Of a stretch of 8,748 bases of DNA, positions 1 through 7,124 are shown one piece after another. Position numbers and translations under genes: made by a program. Under the pieces are notes generated by a model. It was not told the DNA's origin. It searched no databases and saw nothing but the letters and a program-made list of their open reading frames with translations. The stretch covers positions 1 to 8,748 of the forward strand of contig JAAYMG010000004.1 in assembly GCA_012521525.1 (NCBI GenBank), in the 5' to 3' direction. The first letter of the stretch is position 1, and every line of letters starts with the position of its first letter. The DNA is from Clostridiales bacterium (GTDB lineage Bacteria; Bacillota; Clostridia; Oscillospirales; JAAYOS01).

Positions 1-178
1 AGCGACAAGATCATATGTCGGATCTTCGGCTGAAAGCATAAGGTTCGTTTGCATAAAGTTGTATGCGACGTTCCATACACCGACCCTGCCGGTAAGCGTA
101 TATGACGTATCGTATGCCCTGGATCCGCTCACAGTATAACGTTCTAACGAATATAAGCTTTTATCATCATTCAGATTC
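1..178. other. Unassigned left edge, open on both strands
   Basis: No gene can be assigned with confidence. On the minus strand one frame is open from an in-frame TGA at 223-225 to the window edge; its first conventional start is GTG at 130-132, with no Shine-Dalgarno in front of it. Its translation looks protein-like (it contains SGSRAYDTSYTLTGRVG). On the plus strand a frame is open from base 2 to a TAA at 137-139 and could be the tail of a convergent gene. Third-position G+C is about half in both frames, so composition does not decide between them. I see no terminator hairpin here, so the minus-strand operon may continue out of the window. Confidence 0.3.
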
Positions 179-1399
179 TTATTCCGTTTCTTCGATCGGT
201 TCAGTATGGATGAGCTCCTCTGTCATGCTGCTCACATTGATGATTTCTGCCGCCGAACGCGGGTAGTCCGAGGGGTTCCACCGGTAGCCCTTTTCTGCCA
301 TCTGCCCGTCTGTGCAGAGCAGATATTGATAACCGGAATCGGTGATATCCATGGCAACATCGACGTGATACCAACCGTCTTCGGTTTTTACAATGTTCCA
401 GCAGTGCTCAAGGCCGTCCAGACGTCCCCGGACAACATGGCAGTCTATATCAAGGAAGTCGCACAAAGCCTTGAAAGCGAGCGCATATCCTTCACTTGTG
501 GCACTCTTGTTGATTATTGCGCCATACGCCGTATACTCCACGCCGTAGGCGTCTTTGCCGTCCGGGTCGAAATCATAGCCCGATATCACTTCCGAGTTTT
601 CCCTCAGCAGATCCTCGAAAACCTTGAACCTGCTAATATCATCCGGCAATTCCAGATCCGATAACATGCGTGATATCTGTCTCAACAGTTCCCGGGACAT
701 TTCCCGGAGCCTTGCACGGGACTCGGGATAAGTAAATGAAACCTCCAGTATCCTTTGCCAGCCTGTTGCTCCCTCTGCCTCCATGTCAGGATAGAGCTTC
801 ATCGTGAAATTGGGCGCGGCGGCAACGGTCAGGGGGTTGTCATCATAATATGACTGAAGTATGTCTTCAACATTATACTGGTCGACATAGTACCACGGGA
901 CCTCGACAGTCAGACTGTCTTCATAACCTGAATAAGCGTCGGTGAGCAGATTTTTGAAATCGGAAACACTGCTTACCTTCTTTATTGCCGCTATCTCTTC
1001 TGCCGTTTTGCGATATGTGATTGTCAGGGTTATCTCATGATATGAGAGGATCCTTACGCTCTTATACGACACATACTCTACCGCGTACACACCCAATGGT
1101 TCATACTTCATCGTTTGGGTTATAGCTGCTTCGATGTCGGAATCGATTTCCCCGGTGTAGTTATACAGCCGGATGGTTCCGACTTCGATGCCCTCTTCGA
1201 TGAGGTGCAGTATATTGTCTTTCAGCTCCTGGAAGGTTTCGGCCCGCAGTTCGTCACCCACGACTTCCCTCGGCCTGTTTTCCAAATGGGGAGTAATGAC
1301 CATGTAGTCGCGGGACAGAAGCAGATTGCAGCCCCCTAACAGGGCCAGGGCGGAAATCAGGGCCGCTATAACGGCCAGCGGTGATTTGAACCTATTCAC
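179..1399 (-). CDS. Lipoprotein with transglutaminase-like domain lacking the catalytic Cys
   Basis: This 406-residue protein is probably anchored to the outer face of the membrane. It begins with a basic n-region and a hydrophobic stretch (residues 7-23), then LLGGC, a lipobox-like signal peptidase II site with Cys24 as the lipidated residue. Residues about 30-260 are an unrecognised region; two similar beta-rich stretches (around ITLTITYR and ILEVSFTYP) hint at an internal duplication. Residues about 285-390 match the transglutaminase/protease-like fold, with EHCWN (His332) and WYHVDV (Asp347). The catalytic Cys position, normally just before EGYA, is Ser302 (AGT, bases 494-496), so thiol catalysis is not expected and a binding role is more likely. 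The start is GTG, chosen for a GGAGG five bases upstream. It is the last clear gene of the parE-parC-yitT unit, 26 bases after yitT. The fold is fairly certain; the function is unknown. Confidence 0.82.
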   Translation of the reverse strand: MNRFKSPLAVIAALISALALLGGCNLLLSRDYMVITPHLENRPREVVGDELRAETFQELKDNILHLIEEGIEVGTIRLYNYTGEIDSDIEAAITQTMKYEPLGVYAVEYVSYKSVRILSYHEITLTITYRKTAEEIAAIKKVSSVSDFKNLLTDAYSGYEDSLTVEVPWYYVDQYNVEDILQSYYDDNPLTVAAAPNFTMKLYPDMEAEGATGWQRILEVSFTYPESRARLREMSRELLRQISRMLSDLELPDDISRFKVFEDLLRENSEVISGYDFDPDGKDAYGVEYTAYGAIINKSATSEGYALAFKALCDFLDIDCHVVRGRLDGLEHCWNIVKTEDGWYHVDVAMDITDSGYQYLLCTDGQMAEKGYRWNPSDYPRSAAEIINVSSMTEELIHTEPIEETE

Positions 1400-1404
1400 G
1401 TTAT

Positions 1405-1409
1405 CCTCC
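1405..1409 (-). promoter_or_regulatory. Ribosome binding site for the lipoprotein gene
   Basis: A perfect GGAGG on the minus strand sits five bases before the GTG at 1397-1399. It supports that non-ATG start, which also places the hydrophobic signal peptide directly at the N-terminus. Confidence 0.8.
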
Positions 1410-1425
1410 GTCAGTTACAGGCAGG

Positions 1426-2295
1426 CTAATACTGCTTGTCATGATGGGCCCTGAAGCCGTCTCCGAGAACTTCATGCGCATCCGATATTATCACGAAAGA
1501 GGACGGATCGACCTCGCGGACGATTCTTTTGAGCTGTGCTATCTGGCGCATTTTGATGGCGGTCATGAGGACTTTTGTGGCATTTCCCGTATATGCGCCT
1601 TCGCCATGAAGGTAGGTTACACCCCGTTCCAGCTCCTTGTCTATCCTTCTGAAGATCTCCTCAGGGTATTTTGTGATAATGTAAGCGACCTTTGCGGTGT
1701 CAAAACCGTAAAGCACCTTATCAATGGCTATTGAGGATATATATAAGGCTATCAGGGCATACAGTGCATAGTTGAAATGCCCGAAAGTGACAGCGGCAGC
1801 AGTTACTACCACAAAATCGATCCCAAGCACCAGCTTGCCCATCGACAAGTGGGGGAGCTTGATTTTCAGCAGCCTGCCTATGATATCGCTGCCTCCGGTG
1901 GTCGCCCCTCTGAAGAAAAGGAGCCCTAATCCGCTGCCCGTCATAATACCGCCGTATATGGCGGCCAACAGGGGATCGGATGTATAGCGGTAGACATCCG
2001 AAAAAAGATCTATCAGGACCGAAGACAGCAACGTACCGAACAGCGATTTGACCAAAAAGGGTTTGCCTTCGAATTTCCAGCCTGCTATGAAAAGGGGTAT
2101 GTTCATAATGATGATCAGCAAACCGATCGGGACGGAGGGGAACAGGTAATTGATTATCATCGCGATGCCGGAGACTCCGCCCGGAGCGATATTGTTGGGC
2201 TCCAGGAATATGACGAGTCCGAATGCGAAGAGCGCGCTGCCCAAAAGGATGATGATCGCATCAAGCAGATATGCGCGGATCTTTGTATTGGCCAT
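1426..2295 (-). CDS. YitT family integral membrane protein
   Basis: This is an about 289-residue polytopic membrane protein of the YitT family (older name DUF161, with a C-terminal DUF2179 domain). About six hydrophobic segments fill roughly the first 195 residues. They carry the family's glycine-rich signatures NIAPGGVSGIA after the first segment and GATTGGSDIIG in the middle. The soluble C-terminal domain (about residues 205-285) contains GVTYLHGEGAYTG, the typical DUF2179 signature. The frame is open up to a GTG at 2365-2367, but that would overlap parC. I prefer the ATG at 2293-2295, giving MANTKIRAYLLD and a GGGG about ten bases upstream; an ATG at 2302-2304 is the alternative. The stop is TAG. 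The gene lies 37 bases after parC with no promoter or terminator seen between, so it is probably cotranscribed. YitT proteins are often called putative transporters, but the substrate is not established. Confidence 0.9.
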   Translation of the reverse strand: MANTKIRAYLLDAIIILLGSALFAFGLVIFLEPNNIAPGGVSGIAMIINYLFPSVPIGLLIIIMNIPLFIAGWKFEGKPFLVKSLFGTLLSSVLIDLFSDVYRYTSDPLLAAIYGGIMTGSGLGLLFFRGATTGGSDIIGRLLKIKLPHLSMGKLVLGIDFVVVTAAAVTFGHFNYALYALIALYISSIAIDKVLYGFDTAKVAYIITKYPEEIFRRIDKELERGVTYLHGEGAYTGNATKVLMTAIKMRQIAQLKRIVREVDPSSFVIISDAHEVLGDGFRAHHDKQY

Positions 2296-2332
2296 AGTAA
2301 ACATGCCCCATTTCAGTTTCTGCTGTGGTGAC

Positions 2333-4549
2333 CTATATTTCTTCCATGTTGATTTGGGTCTCACCAATGTCCTCGGGCTTCAGGAATGAACCGGCGGCCG
2401 GCAAAGTCCGGGTCCTATAGCGCTGCCGGTTTACGATACCTGCCTCATCCGCAGACATGACTTTTACGACGCGATGTTTTGACTTCACCGACATTACCGA
2501 CACCCCAATCGTGGTCCTTGTATCCTTGGGTGTTAAGGATGCGGTGTTGAATAGCAGTACACGGGTATCGCTTGAGAATATGGCGAGCTCCTCGTCTTCC
2601 CTGATATGGCGGATCGCAACGACGGGAGATTTGTCCGAGTAAGCGCCGGTAAGTCGTTTCCTGTTGGACTTCGTTTGGTATGCGTTGATGTTGACCTTAG
2701 CCACCTTCCCGTTTTCAAAGAAGAACAGGAGATACCCGGAGTAGTCGCCCGGCAGGCACATGTATATCACCGACTCTCCTTCATCCATTCCAAGTTTGGC
2801 GGGCAGGTAGTCGCCAAGCACGGATGCCTTGGAGTCCTCGAACTCGTAGAGGCGGCATTTGTACGCCTGCTGTTTGTTCGTGAAGAAGATGATCTCATCG
2901 GCGTTTGACGCCTCGGCGCTCTGCGAGAGCTCGTCGTTTTCCTTGAATCTCTGTTCTCCGCCCATGCGGAGGGAGAGGGGGGTGATCTTCTTGAAATAAC
3001 CCTCCTTAGAGAGGAAGACATTGACCTGGTAATCGTCTATCTTCTCTTCCGCCTGGGGTGGGGTTAGGTCGAAGTCATATACTATGCCTGTACGCCTCGG
3101 CTCACCGTATTTTTTCGAAACCGCCTCAAGCTCTTTTATTATGATGTCCATCACCTTATCGCGGCTTTTCAGGACGTCTTCGAGCGATGCGATCTCTTTT
3201 TCCAGCTCCCCGGTTTCTTCGATCCGCCGGAGGATGTATTGCTTGTTTATATTCCTGAGCTTGATTTCCGCGATGAACTCGGCCTGTTCCCTGTCTATCT
3301 GGAAGCCTATCATCAGGTTCGGAACGACCTCGTCCTCTTCTTCGGTCTCGCGGATGATCCTGATAGCGCGGTCGATGTCAAGCAGTATCTTGCTGAGTCC
3401 CTTGAGCAGGTGGAGCTTGCTGCGCTTTTGCTGCAACTGGTAATATGTCCTTCTCCTGACGCATTCGTAACGCCATGCGATCCACTCGTCCAGGATTTCG
3501 GCAATACCCATCTGCCTCGGAGTGCCCGCTATAAGCAGGTTGAAGTTGCATGAGTATGTGTCCATCAGGGGAGTCAGCCTGAAGAGGTTCTGCATCACCT
3601 TTTCGGGGTCAGCTCCGCGCTTGAGGCTGACGGTCAGTTTCAAGCCCTTCAGGTCGGTCTCGTCACGCATATCGGTGATGTCACGCAGGTTTCCTGACTT
3701 GATCAGTTCGGCGACCTTGTCCATGATCGCTTCAATGGTCGTCGTATACGGGATCTCGTATATCTCGATCAGGTTTTCCTTTTTGTCATAGCGCCAGCGG
3801 GCCCGTATGCGGAAAGAACCTTTTCCGGTACGGTATATTTCCTCAAAGGCTTCTTTCTCGAAAAGGATTTCACCGCCCGTGGAAAAGTCCGGCGCAGGCA
3901 GGGTCTCGAACAGATCGCAGTTTGGGTTCTTGATATATGCGATCGTTGTTTTGCATACTTCTGTGAGGTTGAAGCCGCAAATGTTGGATGCCATACCTAC
4001 GGCGATCCCCTGGTTTGCCGAAACAAGCAGATTCGGGAATGTGGCCGGAAGCAGTACAGGCTCCCTGGTTGTGGAATCGTAGTTGTCTACAAAATCGACA
4101 CAGTCACAGTCTATATCACGAAAAAGCTCCTGGCATATGGGAGCCAGTTTTACTTCGGTATACCTTGATGCGGCATATGCCATATCACGCGAGTAAAACT
4201 TGCCGAAGTTGCCCTTGGAATCTACGAACGGCACCAAAAGTGCTTCATGTCCCCGACTCAGCCGGACAAGGGTCTCATATATGGCTGATTCGCCGTGCGG
4301 GTTCAATTTCATGCACTGCCCGACGACATTCGCAGATTTTGTACGGTTGCCGGTAAGCAGGCCCATTTTGTACATGGTGTAAAGGAGCTTCCGGTGGGAC
4401 GGCTTGAACCCGTCGATTTCCGGGATCGCTCTTGACATGATCACACTCATGGCATAGGGCATGAAGTTGACTTCCAATGTACGGGTAATGGGCTGCTGCA
4501 CTACCTGCACGGGCTTGTTTTCACTTTTCTTACTATCCTTTTTTGCCAT
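2333..4549 (-). CDS. parC: Type IIA topoisomerase subunit A (ParC-like)
   Basis: This is the DNA-breaking and rejoining subunit of an ATP-dependent type IIA topoisomerase, 738 residues. The N-terminal winged-helix/tower core covers roughly residues 30-490. The active-site pair is Arg129-Tyr130 in SRYTEVKLA, where Tyr forms the covalent 5'-phosphotyrosyl link to DNA. The quinolone-determining region reads NPHGESAIYE, with Ser88 and Glu92 at the positions of E. coli GyrA Ser83 and Asp87. Asn replaces the first His of the usual HPHGD. FPNLLVSANQGIAVGMASN is well conserved. The C-terminal region (about 505-735) looks like a degenerate beta-pinwheel with no recognisable GyrA box (QRRGGKG), favouring a Topo IV-type or atypical decatenase over gyrase. 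The ATG at 4547-4549 has AGGG eight bases upstream and is preferred to a GTG three codons earlier. It follows parE by 30 bases, as expected for partner subunits. The stop is TAG. Confidence 0.93.
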   Translation of the reverse strand: MAKKDSKKSENKPVQVVQQPITRTLEVNFMPYAMSVIMSRAIPEIDGFKPSHRKLLYTMYKMGLLTGNRTKSANVVGQCMKLNPHGESAIYETLVRLSRGHEALLVPFVDSKGNFGKFYSRDMAYAASRYTEVKLAPICQELFRDIDCDCVDFVDNYDSTTREPVLLPATFPNLLVSANQGIAVGMASNICGFNLTEVCKTTIAYIKNPNCDLFETLPAPDFSTGGEILFEKEAFEEIYRTGKGSFRIRARWRYDKKENLIEIYEIPYTTTIEAIMDKVAELIKSGNLRDITDMRDETDLKGLKLTVSLKRGADPEKVMQNLFRLTPLMDTYSCNFNLLIAGTPRQMGIAEILDEWIAWRYECVRRRTYYQLQQKRSKLHLLKGLSKILLDIDRAIRIIRETEEEDEVVPNLMIGFQIDREQAEFIAEIKLRNINKQYILRRIEETGELEKEIASLEDVLKSRDKVMDIIIKELEAVSKKYGEPRRTGIVYDFDLTPPQAEEKIDDYQVNVFLSKEGYFKKITPLSLRMGGEQRFKENDELSQSAEASNADEIIFFTNKQQAYKCRLYEFEDSKASVLGDYLPAKLGMDEGESVIYMCLPGDYSGYLLFFFENGKVAKVNINAYQTKSNRKRLTGAYSDKSPVVAIRHIREDEELAIFSSDTRVLLFNTASLTPKDTRTTIGVSVMSVKSKHRVVKVMSADEAGIVNRQRYRTRTLPAAGSFLKPEDIGETQINMEEI

Positions 4550-4579
4550 TAACAGCACCCTTTATTCATTTATTATATT

Positions 4580-6565
4580 TCAGCTCACATCGGCAAAGTC
4601 GATATATTTGTATCCCTCTTCGGCAATAAACTCTTTGCGGCCCGCCAGGTTGTCTCCGAGCAGGAGGTCGAAGACCTGGGCGGTCCTTTCCGCGTCGTCC
4701 GGCATGACCTTGATCAGTCTGCGGGTTTCGGGATTCATGGTCGTCAGCCACATCATCTCGGCTTCGTTCTCACCGAGACCCTTTGAGCGGTTGATGGTCA
4801 GCTTCGCATCCCCGAGCTTTGCAACGATCTCGTCCCTTTCCCTGTCGTTGTAAGCGAAATAGGACTTGCCCTTGCAGATTATTTCGTACAGAGGGCTCTC
4901 TGCGATATATACATACCCTTCGCTTATGAGTGTTGGCGTCAGTCGATATAGCATTGCCAGGATCAGGGTACGGATCTGGTAACCGTCGACGTCGGCGTCG
5001 GTACAGATTATTATTTTGGACCAGCGCAGGGCCGAGAGATCGAAGTTCGATAACTCCTTTGACTTCTTGTGGTTTACTTCTACGCCGCAGCCGAGGACCT
5101 TTATAAGGTCGGTTATTATGTCACTTTTGAAGATCCTCGGAAGGTCGGCCTTGAGGCAGTTGAGTATTTTGCCGCGGACAGGCATGATGGCCTGGAACTC
5201 GGCATCCCGTGCCATTTTGACCGATCCCAGTGCGGAGTCGCCCTCAACGATATAAAGCTCACGGCGTTCGGGATCCCGCGAACGGCAGTCTACAAACTTC
5301 TGTACGCGGTTTGCGATGTCGAGTCCGCCGGAGAGCTTCTTTTTGATGTTCAGGCGCGTTTTTTCGGCGGTTTCACGGCTTCGCTTGTTAATCAGTATCT
5401 GCTCGGCGATCTTCTCTGCGTCGGACGGGTTTTCGATAAAATATACCTGGAGCTGTTCCTTCAGGAAATCGGTCATGGCCTCCTGGATGAACTTGTTGGT
5501 GATGGCCTTTTTCGTCTGGTTCTCATAGGAGGTCATCGTCGAGAAGTTGTTTGATATGAAGATCAGGGAGTCCTGGATATCTCCGAACGTGACTTTTGAT
5601 TCGTCCTTGTTGTACTTTCCGCTTTGGCGCAGATACCTGTCTATGGCGAACACGAAAGCGCTCCTTACCGCTTTGTCCGGTGATCCGCCATGCTCAAGGA
5701 ACGAGGAGTTGTGATAGTGCTCGATGATGCTGTCCCTGTTCGTAAAAAGGAAGGCGCATGATATTTTCAGTTTGTACTCGGGCTTGTCCTCACGATCGCG
5801 CCCCCTTCTCTCGGTGTATATATAGCGGGGCTCGGTGAGGGTGTTTTCCCCGGCCAACTCGATGATGTAGTCGGTTATCCCGTTTTCGTAACAGTAAGTC
5901 GTCTCTTCGAATTTACCGTCTTTCTGACGCCTGTATATGAACTTGACCCTGGAGTTTACGACGGCCTGGCGCTTCAGAGTGTCATGGAAGTATTCTTCGG
6001 GGATCCTGATGTCGGTGAAAACTTCAAGGTCAGGCTTCCATTTGATCAGGGAGCCTGTCCGGCGGCCCTTGTACTCTTCCTTGAGCATTTCACCCACGAT
6101 CTCGCCCTTTTCGAAGTGGAGGAAGTATTTATAGCCGTCACGCCACACGGTGACATCCATATATTCGGAGGAGTATTGCGTCGCACAGGAGCCAAGGCCG
6201 TTAAGGCCCAGTGAGAACTCGTAGTTTTCCTCCTGCTTGTATTTGCCGCCGGCATATAGCTCGCAGAAGACGAGCTCCCAGTTATATCGATTCTCAACAG
6301 GGTTCCAGTCGACGGGGCAGCCGCGGCCGAAGTCCTCGACCTCGAGGGAGTCGTCGGCATAGTGGGTCACGATAATAGTATCGCCAAATCCGCTCCTTGC
6401 CTCGTCTATGGAGTTTGATAATATTTCGAAAAATGCGTGCTGACAACCTTCTATGCCGTCCGACCCGAATATGACACCGGGACGTTTGCGCACGCGGTCC
6501 GGCCCCTTAAGCGATGAAATCGAATCGTTTCCGTACTGTGTGATGTTCCTTCTTTCGGAAGCCAA
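4580..6565 (-). CDS. parE: Type IIA topoisomerase subunit B (ParE-like), TTG start
   Basis: This is the ATPase and TOPRIM subunit, 661 residues, partner of the ParC-like protein encoded 30 bases downstream. The GHKL ATPase motifs are present: EILSNSIDEA (Glu47, Asn51, Asp54), DFGRG (78-82) and GLNGLG (120-125). The transducer lysine is probably Lys352 in NQTKKAI. The TOPRIM metal-binding residues are Glu441 in IVEGDSALG and the DADVDG run (Asp523, Asp525, Asp527); SKGLGENEAEMMW follows at about 594. Some usually fixed positions differ: RPGVIFG instead of RPGMYIG, and GLNGLGSCATQ instead of GLHGVGASVVN. The start must be the TTG at 6563-6565. A GGAGG lies nine bases upstream, and the first internal Met (about residue 136) comes after the ATPase motifs. 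The stop is TGA. Family membership is certain. ParE rather than GyrB is inferred from the partner subunit and the divergence. Confidence 0.94.
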   Translation of the reverse strand: MASERRNITQYGNDSISSLKGPDRVRKRPGVIFGSDGIEGCQHAFFEILSNSIDEARSGFGDTIIVTHYADDSLEVEDFGRGCPVDWNPVENRYNWELVFCELYAGGKYKQEENYEFSLGLNGLGSCATQYSSEYMDVTVWRDGYKYFLHFEKGEIVGEMLKEEYKGRRTGSLIKWKPDLEVFTDIRIPEEYFHDTLKRQAVVNSRVKFIYRRQKDGKFEETTYCYENGITDYIIELAGENTLTEPRYIYTERRGRDREDKPEYKLKISCAFLFTNRDSIIEHYHNSSFLEHGGSPDKAVRSAFVFAIDRYLRQSGKYNKDESKVTFGDIQDSLIFISNNFSTMTSYENQTKKAITNKFIQEAMTDFLKEQLQVYFIENPSDAEKIAEQILINKRSRETAEKTRLNIKKKLSGGLDIANRVQKFVDCRSRDPERRELYIVEGDSALGSVKMARDAEFQAIMPVRGKILNCLKADLPRIFKSDIITDLIKVLGCGVEVNHKKSKELSNFDLSALRWSKIIICTDADVDGYQIRTLILAMLYRLTPTLISEGYVYIAESPLYEIICKGKSYFAYNDRERDEIVAKLGDAKLTINRSKGLGENEAEMMWLTTMNPETRRLIKVMPDDAERTAQVFDLLLGDNLAGRKEFIAEEGYKYIDFADVS

Positions 6566-6574
6566 TTCCGTGTG

Positions 6575-6579
6575 CCTCC
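6575..6579 (-). promoter_or_regulatory. Ribosome binding site for parE
   Basis: GGAGG on the minus strand, nine bases before the TTG start at 6563-6565. An ATG at 6579-6581 overlaps this motif but is in another frame, so the spacing to TTG is what fixes the parE start. Confidence 0.8.
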
Positions 6580-6611
6580 ATTCCTGTATTTTGAATATAA
6601 AATCCTTTCAG

Positions 6612-6640
6612 ATTATACCACAGCTTATCGACTCTAGCAA
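6612..6640 (-). promoter_or_regulatory. Sigma-A promoter of the parE-parC-yitT-lipoprotein unit
   Basis: On the minus strand a TTGCTA -35 box (6635-6640) and a perfect TATAAT -10 box (6612-6617) are separated by exactly 17 bases. TGG precedes the -10 box, giving an extended -10 (TGnTATAAT). Transcription would start near 6605, leaving a leader of about 40 bases before the parE TTG. It lies just downstream of the terminator of the preceding locus, as expected for an independent unit. Confidence 0.85.
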
Positions 6641-6680
6641 ACATTTGTCCAGTGAGAAGTATCCTGTCAATATCGGGCGC

Positions 6681-6717
6681 AAAATAAAAGTTGAGGTTCT
6701 ATATGGACCCCAACTTT
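6681..6717 (-). terminator. Rho-independent terminator closing the duplicated locus
   Basis: An inverted repeat at 6687-6717 pairs 7 bp (AAAGTTG/CAACTTT), then continues through a G-U wobble and, in minus-strand RNA, one A-C mismatch, to a five-base ATATA loop. On the minus strand the arm runs directly into TTTTATTTT (6689-6681), the U-rich tail of an intrinsic terminator. The plus-strand exit has only three T residues, so it works in the minus direction. It lies 44 bases after the TGA at 6762-6764 and separates that locus from the parE promoter. Confidence 0.8.
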
Positions 6718-6761
6718 CGATGTAGTTATGATTCAATTGCTTTTTATTAGGCAGTCGGTCC

Positions 6762-7124
6762 TCAAGGTTTTGACGACGCATGTTCCGGGTAATCGATTTC
6801 GATCGATCTGTTTAACAGCATATATTCCTTATATAACGTTCTTCTGCCGTTATTTTCATTTTTCATTACATACCTAATACTTTTATAACCATGCCAGACA
6901 TATGCCTGTCTTACTATTGATCCGTCAGGGTAGTAATCGAAGCAATATCCTAAGTTGTCCCACTTCGATATACTAAACGAAAATCTTATATACGGTAAAT
7001 CTTTTTCCCGATTTTGGTAAGAAAATATATAATAAAAATCACCGTCGGCAAATGGATCTGAAACACCACGATTAAAACTCAGTTTTGCAATTTTTGATTC
7101 ATATAGCTTACGTCTGATGATCGT
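6762..7124 (-). pseudogene. Headless second copy of the unknown duplicated gene
   Basis: After the TGA of copy 1, the same frame stays open for 120 codons to a TGA at 6762-6764. The translation parallels copy 1: FNRG...DFYYIF, then REK.LPYIRFSFSISKW, then YCFDYYPDGSIVRQA and YKEY near the end. Over the 36-residue core beginning REK, 28 residues match copy 1. No ATG, GTG or TTG occurs before the conserved core, no Shine-Dalgarno is apparent, and the membrane anchor of copy 1 is missing. I read it as a 5'-truncated tandem duplicate. A short IIRRKL near its beginning may correspond to VIRKRL in copy 1, which would imply an internal deletion; that alignment is weak. The family is not recognised; YYPDGSI resembles a single MORN/YwqK-like element, but this is not enough to name it. 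Confidence 0.7.
6765..7076 (-). repeat. Tandem duplicate block, copy 2
   Basis: This is the region, from the FNR codons to the last codon before the stop, that aligns with 7128-7388. At DNA level the central part is clearly alike (compare CTTACTATTGATCCGTCAGG here with CTTACAATTGATCCATCAGG in copy 1), while the ends drift and differ in length (104 against 87 codons). The divergence suggests an old duplication. Confidence 0.75.

Noticed and set aside
206..664. Plus-strand open frame of 152 codons opposite the lipoprotein gene
   Set aside because: It is antisense to the transglutaminase-like domain, whose motifs are clear on the minus strand, and has no ribosome binding site.
3988..4356. Plus-strand open frame of 122 codons opposite parC
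   Set aside because: It lies antisense to the active-site and quinolone-determining region of parC and has no recognisable features of its own.
5069..5554. Plus-strand open frame of 161 codons opposite parE
   Set aside because: It is antisense to the TOPRIM and transducer region of an unmistakable topoisomerase gene; the length follows from codon bias on the true strand.
6507..6581. 24-codon leader peptide candidate before and across the parE start
   Set aside because: AGGA directly abuts its ATG, too close to serve as a ribosome binding site, and the GGAGG fits the TTG better. I keep it only as a note on parE translation, not as a gene.
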